DNA from: Heracleum sosnowskyi
Lineage: Eukaryota; Streptophyta; Magnoliopsida; Apiales; Apiaceae
Assembly (NCBI GenBank): GCA_030848705.1
Contig: CM061238.1
Location: 75,354,685-75,418,684, forward strand
DNA: 64,000 nt
Direction: 5' to 3'
A program made the translations under genes and the position numbers. Positions 12,569 to 23,215 of the stretch are shown here, in pieces (within the stretch, counting starts at the first letter, position 1; each line of letters starts with the position of its first letter). The notes under the pieces are model-generated. The model did no database searches. It saw only the letters and a list, made by a program, of their open reading frames with translations, and was not told the origin of the DNA.

Positions 12569-13722
12569 TGTTGGGTTTTATACTAAACTATTCATTAGTA
12601 GTATATAAACATTGTCCATTTTATTGAGAATCTTGATTGCATATTTTTACATTGTCTGTTTATTATATATTGTGGATAATTTAGTATCAAATGGGATAAC
12701 AGAAGATTAAATTATCAGTGTCTATATATAATATAAAGGGTTCACAGTTTAAGTGGAATTAGACAAACCACTGGAATAACTGAAGTATTATTTGGAATAG
12801 TTTATCTTGACTATTAAATAATACTTGTATACTTTGTGTATATTGAACAGGATCGAAATATTAGAATTGTTCTTCTATTCTGACAATAAAGAAGAACTAA
12901 GATTCTATGATATTATTAATGCTTAGGTTCTCAATCCAAGTGTAGTGATTGACACTTGTATGCAATGCACATGCTTTGATTCATATGTGATGTAATTAAT
13001 TGTTAATTACAATATTATGTATTGAGCAATGACATTGCATGCAGAGTGGGATATTAATTACATAAGGAAACCATGTCCTGATAATATTCGGGTTGATGAT
13101 GTCCTCTTGAAAGCTCATAAAGATAATTATGCTTTAGTCCTGCAGGCAGATTTGTTCTTGCATAATTATAAGGTTGAGTGGATGATCAAGGATAAAAAGA
13201 TATTAATTAAATTAATTATCAGAAATTAATTTAATTAATGGACATACGATATCTTAAACATGGGGAATTTAATAAGCAAATAATATAGGAGCCGAATTTA
13301 ATAATAAAGCAATTACGGTATTAGGAAAGGCAGTGCAGATATTAATTCGTTAGTGGATAGAATTAATATTTAATGACATTGGGCTTGACCCAGAATGTCA
13401 TTGGGAGGCCCGACCTAATTGTCCATGATCCCTACTGGAGCCTATAAATATTCTTGTTCTCCTAAAGGCTGAAAACGTTTTTTCGGTTTTTCATAATTCG
13501 AGATTAAAACCTAGGGCAGCCGCAAGGAGCTAGGGTTTTGGGATTTCGAGGCTTTAAGGAGAGGAAACTTCGGGAGATCGAAGGCCACACTTCGCTCGAA
13601 GGGAATCAAGGAATTCAGTAGAAGACGTGGATCAGAATCGTATCGATTAAGGTAAAGTTTTCTTTTCGAACTCGTAATCAATCATATAGTAAAACGCAGA
13701 ACAGTAATCATCCGTTCCAACA
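12569..13722 (+). repeat. 5' LTR of element B
   Basis: It runs from TGTTGGGTTTTAT to TTCCAACA. A TATA box, TATAAATA, at 13443-13450 is followed by a CT-rich start region. The 66-codon open frame at 13029 recurs unchanged in the 3' LTR and is not considered a gene. Confidence 0.95.
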
Positions 13723-15194
13723 ATTGGCATCAAGAGCCTGGTTATGCAGTTCTGCGTTTTATGATATGATGTCCATATCGTAATTATATATGCATGTATA
13801 TGGTGGTTGCTTGTATTGATTTTGTGATGCAGGTTGTAATCCACTATTATGGTCATGTTTTATTTGATTATGTGATTGGATCCCACGTGGTTTATCGTGG
13901 ATGTTTGATTGTTGTAAATCACGAGGGTTTATCGTGATAGTTAAGATTATGATCAGATGTATGTAATAGAATAGGTTTGTTTTGCTGTATTATGTTGTAT
14001 GTAATCGTTTAAACATCGGAGATACGAGAAACAGAGTTCTTCCGCTGCGCCATACTGTTTTCGTGGGAGCTTCGCTGTTTTGGCTGCAGATTTTGCATAC
14101 GATGTCCGATTTGGGCGAATAAGCACTTTTCGGAAACGGCAGAACGAGACGAACAGGCTGGAATGCATCTAAAGAACCATTCCCCGATTTTTCGACCCAT
14201 TCTGACGCTGTTTAGGCCTCCAAACGGGCTCCTGAAGATTTCGGGAAATTTTCAACGAAGGAATTCGAAGCTAATTTTCTGGGGCCATAATAGTGGATGT
14301 GTTTTATTATGTTTTACATAATTTCTGCTATTTATTTTAATTATTGCAATTTTATATGCCTTACGTGATTATCATGCCATGCAATACTAACCTTAGTATG
14401 CTAGAACGACATGGACATAGGGTTATATGTTATGCTTTAATTATGTTGATCGTCATGCCATGTTCTACTATGTTATGTGTTCTTTGTCTTGTTATTATGA
14501 TAACATGTGGACCTCGAAGAATTAACATAGGACGATGCATGTAGATATAAAAAAATCCTCAAAGTAAAATACTAAGTGGGAGAGGGAATTAATTTGATAT
14601 TAGATCCCATGGTCATCCATTATTGGTTGTATGTAATTTAACACTAGGACGATTATGAATTGGATATATGTCACCCATCGTGGCGTATGATTTATGACGT
14701 CTGGGTAGTGTTAAGGATATTACTAGGACAATCTTCTTAAGTTAATCACGAATATTGAAAGGTAAGCTCACCCCATCGTGACAAACCAAGTTTCATAGAA
14801 TTCGAGAAAAAAGTTGGACATTCCTTGATTGATGTTGATAATGGATATTTCTGTCTACGGAGTTGTGTTCTTAAGCGAGTCCGTCTGTGACTTCACCGAA
14901 AACACCTGGGATTTATCCATTGATACATCGAACGGATGGGTCTGACTAAAGGCAACTTAAGATCTAAATAATGGTATACACTTAGCTATGAAAGATAATA
15001 TATAGTCCACCCTAACGTGGCGTATTATTTAGTAGTAGGACCGAAGTAATATTTAAATTTAAATGGTATATATGTCATCCATCATGGCGTACCAGATATT
15101 TATGGAATTTAAATATTAGTGCATTAATTTTAATTAATTGTTAGAGGAAACCAATAGGTTTTAAGATATATGCAATTTTCTGATTAAGTGTTAT
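13723..15194 (+). other. element B primer site and 1.5-kb leader
   Basis: TGGCATCAAGAGCC at 13725-13738 lies just after the LTR. It is a diverged form of the iMet-type primer site. The rest of the leader has no long open frame. It contains several short upstream ATGs and should hold packaging and dimerisation signals, which cannot be located by eye. Confidence 0.75.
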
Positions 15195-18100
15195 ATGCAT
15201 GATTCTCAGGATAGAATGGGCTTTAATCCACTTTTCACCATACTTAAGGATAACAAACTTACCGGACCTAACTATATTGAATGGAAACGCAATTTGGACA
15301 TAGTGTTGACTGCTGAAGAGTTCAAATTTTGTACTGTTGAACCCCAACCGGACCAGCCTGCTGCCGATGCTCCGGATGAGGAAAAAGAGTATTTTAAGAA
15401 GTGGACTAAGGCAGATGAGATGTCGCGATGTTACATTCTGGCAGCAATGTCGGGTGTTTTGCAACATCAGCATCAGGCCATGACCACTGCTGCAGATATG
15501 CTCTTTAATCTCAAGGAGCTTTTCGGAGATCAGAATAGGGCTGCTAGGCAAGTAGCAATGAAGTCTCTAATGAACACTCAGATGGCTGAAAAAACACCTG
15601 TAAGGGACCATGTTCTTCTGATGATGTCTCATATAAATGAACTAGAGGTCCTTGGTGCTGATATTGATGCGGAAACGCAGGTCGATATCATACTTATGAG
15701 TTTGCCCAAAAGCTTTGAGCCGTTTCGCTTGAATTACAACATGAACAAGAAGTTGTATAGTCTTGCGGAACTTCTGACAGAGCTTCAGGCAGCGGAATCA
15801 TTATTTCAGCAGCATGTTCAGGTAAATGTGGCTGAGAAAGTTTCTTCTTCAAAGCCGAAAGGAAAGAAGAAGAAGAAGGTTCAGACACAGAAAGTTGTGA
15901 AACCATTGGGAGTTCAGAATTCAGTGAAGAAGCCTAAGGGCAAGTGCTTCAAGTGCAAGCAGTCGGGTCACTGGAAAAAGGATTGTCCTCTTTCTAAGAA
16001 GAACAATACTGGTATGTCTCTTTCTCTTGTTACGGAAACATATATAGCGGCTATGTCTACGAGCACTTGGTGTGTAGACACAGGAGCCACTGATCATGTT
16101 TGTAATTCCATGCAGGGGTTCCAGAAAACCAGGCTGCTTAGAGATGGCGAGATATATGTGTTCATGGGAGATGCTACGAAAGTAGCAGTGGTTGCAGTTG
16201 GAGTTATTTCTTTATCTTTTGGTTATGATAGGATTTTGGTTTTGAATAATTGTCTTTATGTACCTTCATTTAGAAGGAATTTAATTTCGGTTTCTAAACT
16301 TGCTATGGATGGTTATAATGTTTGTTTGGATCGTAATGTTTCCATTATGATGAATAAACGAGTTATATGTTCTGGTACATTGAAAGACAATTTATATATT
16401 ATTGATCCTATAGAACCAATGCTGCAACCAAGTGAAATTAATAATACATTTTCTACCTCTAGTAAAAGAAAGGAACCTTCTGGATTGAACCAAACATATC
16501 TTTGGCACTTGAGATTAGGTCATATTAACTTGAGGAGGATTCAAAGATTGGTAGTAGATGGGCCTTTAGGCTCGTTGGCAGTGGAGCCATTTCCAGTCTG
16601 TGAATCTTGCTTGGAAGGAAAAATGACCAGTAGACCTTTTAAGGCAAAAGGAAATAGAGCCAAAGATGTGTTAGAATTGGTTCATACTGATTTATGTGGA
16701 CCTATGAATATCCAAGCGAGAGGTGGGTATGAATATTTTGTCACTTTCATTGATGATTATTCGAGATATGGATACATTTATCTGTTGCACCGCAAGTCTG
16801 AGTGCTTTGAAAAATTCAAAGAGTACAAAGCAAGTGCGGAGAAGCGACATTCAGGAAAATGTATCAAGTCACTACGATCAGATCGTGGGGGCGAATACCT
16901 GCTTGGAGAATTTAGAGAATATTTATCAGAACATGGGATTTCATCCCAGTTGACTGCACCTGGCACACCTCAGCAGAATGGTGTAGCAGAAAGAAGGAAC
17001 CGGACTCTTTTAGAGAGTGTTAGATCGATGATGAGTTATTCGAATTTACCCAAGTCGTTTTGGGGACATGCTCTAGAAACAGTGGCTTATCTTCTAAACT
17101 TGGTACCTTCTAAGTCAGTTCCAAAAACTCCAAAAGAATTGTGGACTAGTACCAAACCTAGTTTGAAACACATTCGGATTTGGGGTTGTCCAGCACATGT
17201 GCTGAACAAGAACGTGACTAAGTTAGATTCTCGTACAGAAGTAAGGCTGTTTGTGGGTTATCCCAAGGGAACAAAAGGGTATTTGTTTTATAGTCCTAAG
17301 GATCGGGATATCATTGTAAGCACCAATGCTAGATTCTTAGAGGAAGACTATATAATGAATCACAAACCCATGAGTACTGTTGTTTTAGAAGAACTAGTGG
17401 GAGGACAAGATAATTCTAATATGCCACCGATACAAGTAGAACAACCACAAGTAAATGAACAACCTATCACTAATACCACTCCAATGCTTCGTCGTAGTGG
17501 GAGGGTTGTTAAACAACCTGAGAGGTTCATGTTTTTGGGAGAGTCTTCGGACTTAGTCTCTGGTGAACATGATGAGGATCCCAGGACATACGAAGAAGCA
17601 ATGCAAGATAAGGATGCAGATCTTTGGCAAAAGGCTATGCAATCTGAGATGGAATCTATGTATTCCAATCAAGTCTGGGATCTCGTGGAACCACCCAATG
17701 GTGTAAAACCCATTGGATGCAAGTGGATCTACAAAAGAAAAAGAGGATCTGACAAAAAGGTGAAAGCCTGGAAAGCAAGACTTGTTGCGAAAGGGTATAC
17801 TCAGAAACAAGGAATTGATTATGAGGAAACCTTTTCTCCGGTAGTCATGCTTAAGTCAATCCGGATTCTTTTATCTATAGCAGCTCATCTCGATTATGAG
17901 ATTTGGCAAATGGATGTCAAGACAGCTTTCCTAAATGGAAGTCTTGATGAAAACATCCATATGCAGCAACCAGAGGGATTCATCAAAGAGGGCCAAGAGC
18001 ATCTAGTGTGTAAGCTTAAGAAGTCCATTTATGGACTGAAACAAGCTTCCAGGGAGTGGAACATTCGTTTTGATCAGGCCGTCCAGACAAATGGTTATGA

Positions 18101-19151
18101 TCAGACTCCAAGCGAAGCATGTGTGTATAGGAAAAGTGAAGGAAATGCAGTGGTTTTTCTAGTACTATATGTAGATGACATTTTGCTCATTGGAAACAAT
18201 GTAGAGATGTTGTCATCTATTAAGGCATGGTTGTTCAAACAATTTGAAATGAAAGACTTAGGTGAAGCCGCATACATTCTTGGGATCAAAGTTATAAGAG
18301 ATCGCAAGAAAAGAACGTTGGCTTTATCTCAAGAACCGTACATTGATGAGGTATTGGCTCGTTTTAACATGCAGGACTCTAAGAAGGGTAATTTACCTTT
18401 TAGAAATGGAGTCTCTCTATCAAAGGAGCAGTGTCCTAAAACACCTAAGGAGATAGAGAACATGAAAGCAGTTCCTTATGCTTCAGCATGTGGAAGCTTA
18501 ATGTATGTCATGTTATGCACGAGACCTGATATTTGCTTTGCCGTAGGCATGGTCAGTAGATATCAGTCCAATCCAGGTCAGGAGCATTGGAGTGCAGTAA
18601 AAACGATACTTAAGTACCTGCGAAGGACTAAGAAGTATATGTTAATTTACAAGGCTTCAGACATGTTTCCTGTAGGATATACCGATTCAGATTTCCAGAC
18701 AGATAGGGATAAGAGGAAGTCAACCTCGGGGTGTGTTTTTACTTTAGGAGGTGGAGCTGTAATATGGAGGAGTGTGAAGCAGAAATGCATCGCAGACTCA
18801 ACCATGGAAGCTGAATATGTGGCAGCCTCTGAGGCAGCCAAGGAGGCTATATGGTTCCGGAATTTCCTGCTGGATTTGAATGTAGTTCCTAATTTGCCAC
18901 GGCAAATCACAATTTATTGTGATAATACTGGTGCTGTTGCAAATACAAAGGAACCACGAGAACATAAGGCAGCAAAACACATTGAGCGTAAGTATCACCT
19001 CATACGACAGTTCGTTAAGCGAGGAGATATTATTGTGACTGATATAGCATCAAAGGACAACCGTGCTGATCCTTTCACGAAGAGTTTACCAGCTAAGGTT
19101 TTTGAAGAACACGTGGAGGCGATAGGAGTCAGATGTCTGGTCACGGAATAG
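15195..19151 (+). CDS. gag-pol: element B Gag-Pol polyprotein, intact, 1318 aa
   Basis: This single open frame encodes everything needed for replication of a Ty1/copia element. Gag occupies about residues 1-290, with the N-terminal NKLTGPNYIEWKRNL signature, a Lys-rich stretch and one CCHC knuckle from residue 251 (CFKCKQSGHWKKDC). Protease has CVDTGATDH from residue 293. Next come the GAG pre-integrase (WHLRLGHINLRR ... CESCLEGK) and integrase (LVHTDLCGP, RSDRGGEY, VAERRNR). Reverse transcriptase has YVDDILLIG from residue 992, followed by RNase H (TDSDFQTDRDKRKSTSG and the final KHIERKYH region). No stops or frameshifts are seen. The length is normal for the superfamily. The lineage is copia but not SIRE; Tork- or TAR-like is a guess. 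Confidence 0.96.
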   Translation: MHDSQDRMGFNPLFTILKDNKLTGPNYIEWKRNLDIVLTAEEFKFCTVEPQPDQPAADAPDEEKEYFKKWTKADEMSRCYILAAMSGVLQHQHQAMTTAADMLFNLKELFGDQNRAARQVAMKSLMNTQMAEKTPVRDHVLLMMSHINELEVLGADIDAETQVDIILMSLPKSFEPFRLNYNMNKKLYSLAELLTELQAAESLFQQHVQVNVAEKVSSSKPKGKKKKKVQTQKVVKPLGVQNSVKKPKGKCFKCKQSGHWKKDCPLSKKNNTGMSLSLVTETYIAAMSTSTWCVDTGATDHVCNSMQGFQKTRLLRDGEIYVFMGDATKVAVVAVGVISLSFGYDRILVLNNCLYVPSFRRNLISVSKLAMDGYNVCLDRNVSIMMNKRVICSGTLKDNLYIIDPIEPMLQPSEINNTFSTSSKRKEPSGLNQTYLWHLRLGHINLRRIQRLVVDGPLGSLAVEPFPVCESCLEGKMTSRPFKAKGNRAKDVLELVHTDLCGPMNIQARGGYEYFVTFIDDYSRYGYIYLLHRKSECFEKFKEYKASAEKRHSGKCIKSLRSDRGGEYLLGEFREYLSEHGISSQLTAPGTPQQNGVAERRNRTLLESVRSMMSYSNLPKSFWGHALETVAYLLNLVPSKSVPKTPKELWTSTKPSLKHIRIWGCPAHVLNKNVTKLDSRTEVRLFVGYPKGTKGYLFYSPKDRDIIVSTNARFLEEDYIMNHKPMSTVVLEELVGGQDNSNMPPIQVEQPQVNEQPITNTTPMLRRSGRVVKQPERFMFLGESSDLVSGEHDEDPRTYEEAMQDKDADLWQKAMQSEMESMYSNQVWDLVEPPNGVKPIGCKWIYKRKRGSDKKVKAWKARLVAKGYTQKQGIDYEETFSPVVMLKSIRILLSIAAHLDYEIWQMDVKTAFLNGSLDENIHMQQPEGFIKEGQEHLVCKLKKSIYGLKQASREWNIRFDQAVQTNGYDQTPSEACVYRKSEGNAVVFLVLYVDDILLIGNNVEMLSSIKAWLFKQFEMKDLGEAAYILGIKVIRDRKKRTLALSQEPYIDEVLARFNMQDSKKGNLPFRNGVSLSKEQCPKTPKEIENMKAVPYASACGSLMYVMLCTRPDICFAVGMVSRYQSNPGQEHWSAVKTILKYLRRTKKYMLIYKASDMFPVGYTDSDFQTDRDKRKSTSGCVFTLGGGAVIWRSVKQKCIADSTMEAEYVAASEAAKEAIWFRNFLLDLNVVPNLPRQITIYCDNTGAVANTKEPREHKAAKHIERKYHLIRQFVKRGDIIVTDIASKDNRADPFTKSLPAKVFEEHVEAIGVRCLVTE

Positions 19152-19214
19152 TTATTTAAACTGGTAGCGGATTATATTAATAAACACTGATATACTCAAA
19201 GAATAGCTTGAGTA

Positions 19215-19226
19215 TAAGTGGGAGAT
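19215..19226 (+). other. polypurine tract of element B
   Basis: TAAGTGGGAGAT lies directly before the TGTTGGG of the 3' LTR and would prime plus-strand synthesis. Confidence 0.85.
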
Positions 19227-20380
19227 TGTTGGGTTTTATACTAAACTATTCATTAGTAGTATATAAACATTGTCCATTTTATTGAGAATCTTGATTGCAT
19301 ATTTTTACATTGTCTGTTTATTATATATTGTGGATAATTTAGTATCAAATGGGATAACAGAAGATTAAATTATCAGTGTCTATATATAATATAAAGGGTT
19401 CACAGTTTAAGTGGAATTAGACAAACCACTGGAATAACTGAAGTATTATTTGGAATAGTTTATCTTGACTATTAAATAATACTTGTATACTTTGTGTATA
19501 TTGAACAGGATCGAAATATTAGAATTGTTCTTCTATTCTGACAATAAAGAAGAACTAAGATTCTATGATATTATTAATGCTTAGGTTCTCAATCCAAGTG
19601 TAGTGATTGACACTTGTATGCAATGCACATGCTTTGATTCATATGTGATGTAATTAATTGTTAATTACAATATTATGTATTGAGCAATGACATTGCATGC
19701 AGAGTGGGATATTAATTACATAAGGAAACCATGTCCTGATAATATTCGGGTTGATGATGTCCTCTTGAAAGCTCATAAAGATAATTATGCTTTAGTCCTG
19801 CAGGCAGATTTGTTCTTGCATAATTATAAGGTTGAGTGGATGATCAAGGATAAAAAGATATTAATTAAATTAATTATCAGAAATTAATTTAATTAATGGA
19901 CATACGATATCTTAAACATGGGGAATTTAATAAGCAAATAATATAGGAGCCGAATTTAATAATAAAGCAATTACGGTATTAGGAAAGGCAGTGCAGATAT
20001 TAATTCGTTAGTGGATAGAATTAATATTTAATGACATTGGGCTTGACCCAGAATGTCATTGGGAGGCCCGACCTAATTGTCCATGATCCCTACTGGAGCC
20101 TATAAATATTCTTGTTCTCCTAAAGGCTGAAAACGTTTTTTCGGTTTTTCATAATTCGAGATTAAAACCTAGGGCAGCCGCAAGGAGCTAGGGTTTTGGG
20201 ATTTCGAGGCTTTAAGGAGAGGAAACTTCGGGAGATCGAAGGCCACACTTCGCTCGAAGGGAATCAAGGAATTCAGTAGAAGACGTGGATCAGAATCGTA
20301 TCGATTAAGGTAAAGTTTTCTTTTCGAACTCGTAATCAATCATATAGTAAAACGCAGAACAGTAATCATCCGTTCCAACA
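19227..20380 (+). repeat. 3' LTR of element B
   Basis: The 1154 bp match the 5' LTR with no net indel (constant offset) and no mismatch noticed. It ends TTCCAACA and is followed by the duplication accat. Confidence 0.95.
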
Positions 20381-22088
20381 ACCATAACGTCTAACATTCA
20401 TAATAGTGATAATTCTGGAGACAATGAAGAACATGGTGAAGACAATGGAATTGGTGAGCATTCAACTCAACAAACTGAAGCAAATGTTCCTGTACAATCA
20501 AGTAGCTTGCCCAGAATCACCAAGTGGAACAAGGATCACACAAATGACCTTATCATTGGTGACAACTTCTGGAGTGAGGACAAGGAACAAAGTCTCTGCT
20601 GACAGCATGTTTTCATGCTTCCTGTCTCAAATGAAACCCAAGACAACTGAAGAGCTAAATCAGTTTGAAAGAAACAATGTATGGAAGTTGGTTCCAAGAC
20701 CTAAGGGAAAGTCAGTCATTAAGACCAAATGGGTTTTCAGAAACAAGCTTGATGAAAATGGATCAGTGACAAGAAACAAAGCAAGGCTAGTAGCTAAAGG
20801 TTACTGTCAACAGGAAGGAATAGACTATGATGAGACATTTGCACCTGTTGCAAGACTTGAAGCTATAAGAATCTTTCTAGCCTATGCTGCACACTGCAAC
20901 TTCAAAGTATTTCAGATGGATGTCAAAAGTGCCTTCCTAAATGGAGAGTTGGAAGAAGAAGTGTATATTGAATAGCCACCAGGGTTTGAGGACGCTAAAA
21001 TGTATGATTTTGTGTACAAACTCTTCAAGGCTTTGTATGGACTAAAGCAAGCACCCAGGGCTTGGTATGACACACTTTCCACTTTTCTTTTGGAAAATCA
21101 GTTTACTAGAGGAGTTGTGGACAAGACACTTTTCTACAAACACCATGGCAAGGACATCATTCTGGTACAAATCTATGTGGATGACATCATTTTTGGTTCT
21201 ACAAATGAGAAGTTTTCCTCTCTCATGAGTAGCAAATATGAGATGAGTATGATGGGAGAATTGTCATTCTTTCTGGGATTACAAATTCTTCAACAACCTG
21301 ATGGAATCTTCATTTGTCAAGCTAAATACATCAAGGAACTTCTCAAAAAGTTCAACTTAGAAGATTCATCACCTGCAAAGACACCAATGTCCACATCAAC
21401 TAGTCTGGATCTTGACCCTAAAGGAAAGAAAGTTGACTCAAGCACCTATAAAGGCATGGTAGGATCTCTCCTATATCTAACTGCTAGCAGACCTGACATC
21501 ATGTTTTCTACATGTCTCTGTGCAAGGTTTCAAAGTGATCCAAAGGAGTCACACTTAGTAGTCATCAAGAGAATATTTAGATACTTAAAAGGCACTCCTA
21601 ACCTAGGCCTTTGGTATCCTAAGAATACTGGATTTGATCTAATTGGTTACTCAGACTCAGACTATGCTGGATGCAAGATTGACAGAAAGAGTACTACTGG
21701 TAGCTGTCAATTTCTTGGTGGAAGATTGGTCTCATGGTTTAGAAAGAAGCAGCATTCAGTTTCTACCTCAACTACAGAAGCTGAATATATTGCTGCAGGC
21801 AGTTGCTGTGCTCAAATTCTATGGATGAAGAATCAACTTCTGGATTATGGTCTAGTGCTAAGAGACATTCCTATTTACTGTGACAACACTAGTGCCATAG
21901 CCATTTTAGACAATCCAGTTCAACACTCTAGGACAAAGCACATTGATATAAGACATCACTTTATCAGAGAGCATGTTGAACAAGGAACTGTGAAGCTGAT
22001 CTATGTCCCAACTGACAAGCAACTTGCTGACATCTTCACTAAGCCATTGGATGAAGCAACCTTCAACAGGTTGGTAAGTGAATTGTGA
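20381..22088 (+). pseudogene. pol: element A pol, second part (RT and RNase H), mutated
   Basis: This continues A pol after element B. The first stretch reads in one frame to a stop near 20601. The RT then continues in another frame after a frameshift near 20570, beside the conserved DLIIGD motif. RT begins around NQFERNNVWKLVP, has TAG at 20973-20975 where relatives have Gln before PPGF, and then YVDDIIFGS. RNase H motifs (SDSDYAGCKIDRKSTTG, STTEAEYIAAGS, KHIDIRHHFIREH) are intact. It ends VSEL-TGA where relatives have Gly. The copy cannot make an active polymerase. Confidence 0.9.
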
Positions 22089-22450
22089 ATGCTGAATCTG
22101 GTATGTTAATTTACCAAGTTTTTCTGCATTTTCAATTTTTTATTGAAGCTCATGACAACAACTTCAAACTTGATGTCAAGAGAAGTTACTGTCTACTTGG
22201 TCTATGTCTGTAATGTGACAGCATGTGTTGATTTGACTTTACATGTCTGTATTTTGTGCCAGTCTCATACTTTTAGACCCTGTATGACATTAATGTGGTA
22301 ATTTGCTAAGTTTGAGAGATAAATATCTGTTCCATTGGACTTTCACATCTTTTGCATAAATCTATAGGTTTAAAGGAGGACACGACCATTAATTACTTTT
22401 GTGGTAGTTGTATGGGTACTCTAACTGTTGACCATTAAACTTTAATCCTT

Positions 22451-22470
22451 AGACGGTTTTGCCTATAAAT
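22451..22470 (+). promoter_or_regulatory. candidate internal promoter with TATA-like box
   Basis: AGACGGTTTTGCCTATAAAT resembles GAGACGGTTCGG...CCATAAAT at 62611-62634 in element E, at the same place between pol and ORF3. Conservation between two diverged elements in a non-coding gap suggests function. Promoter activity is inferred. Confidence 0.4.
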
Positions 22471-22514
22471 TAACCTTAGGTTTCACCAGCCTGCTCTCAC
22501 TTTTAAAGTAAATC

Positions 22515-22778
22515 ATGGAAAACAAAGTAGGAATAGAGTACAGGCCAAAAGTATCGTGTGAATCTCACATCAGAGATGAAGTGGAAGTCCTGTTTGATGA
22601 ACTTGAAGACTTGCTTAATGAGGAAGATGAACAGTCTCAAGCCATTCAAGCACAGGAAGAGGAAAAATGGAAGATTCAAGAGGAAGAACTTCAGGCACTT
22701 CTCAAGGAAGAAGGTCGCACTGAAGAGGAGATTAAGAAAGAAGTTTTAGAATTAGTTAATAAAAATAAAGCTTCTTGA
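22515..22778 (+). CDS. small acidic coiled-coil ORF, 87 aa, unknown
   Basis: The product is very rich in Glu and Lys and predicted to be helical, with EEDEQSQAIQAQEEEKWKIQ-like composition, and has no recognised family. It lies between pol and ORF3 of element A, 45 nt after a TATA-like box, with ATG in a reasonable context. Elements C and E have no counterpart here. It may be an element accessory gene, a remnant of a longer ORF or a chance frame. Confidence 0.35.
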   Translation: MENKVGIEYRPKVSCESHIRDEVEVLFDELEDLLNEEDEQSQAIQAQEEEKWKIQEEELQALLKEEGRTEEEIKKEVLELVNKNKAS

Positions 22779-22904
22779 TGTTGTGATTATTGAGTTTTGT
22801 TTGTCTATGTTAACTGCATAGTATCTGTGTTCAAAAGATTAAATTGCTAAATCTATACTCTGTTAATTTTAGGTTAAGTGTGTGAATAAAGCATTCTGAA
22901 AAGT

Positions 22905-23215
22905 TCATGACAGAAACAATTCCCCAACTAAGTTACTTTCATTAAGAAGGATACTGTCCTGTGTCTCTTGACAACAAACTTCTTGACAGTAGGGAAAGAC
23001 TTTCTGTCAAGACTTTTAAAGGATACTGTCATTCAAATGCTTAACGGTGACAGCATGTTTTTGTGCAATAGTTGCTGTCGCGCATAACCTACTGTCACCA
23101 TCTCTTATTACTGACAGATTGTTTCTAGCGCACAGGTTACTGTCAACAATAGTTGACCGTTATAATTGGATATTCATCCCACGTTTGACAGTAAATAACG
23201 GGCAGTAACTCACGT
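22905..23215. repeat. A-family motif array in the pol-ORF3 gap
   Basis: About a dozen copies in both orientations occur in 310 bp. Examples are GATACTGTC, TTGACAGTAGGG, TCTGTCAAG, GATACTGTCATT, GGTGACAGC, CTACTGTCACC, ACTGACAG, TTACTGTCAAC and TTGACAGTAAA. The sequence is non-coding, so protein constraint cannot explain them. Confidence 0.88.

Larger units (their letters stand above)
12569..20380 (+). mobile_element. copia element B, young complete insertion
   Basis: The 7812-bp element is flanked by the perfect target duplication accat (12564-12568, 20381-20385) and lies in the INT-RT linker of A pol. Its LTRs are 1154 bp each with a constant offset of 6658 bp, and no mismatch was seen on reading. 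It has a primer site, one intact gag-pol ORF and a polypurine tract. Everything needed for mobility appears present, so this is a recent insertion. It is not SIRE-like: gag and pol are fused and there is no ORF3. Confidence 0.95.

Noticed and set aside
13029..13229. 66-codon frame repeated exactly at 19687-19887
   Set aside because: The identity is due to the two B LTRs; no promoter-to-gene logic or homology.
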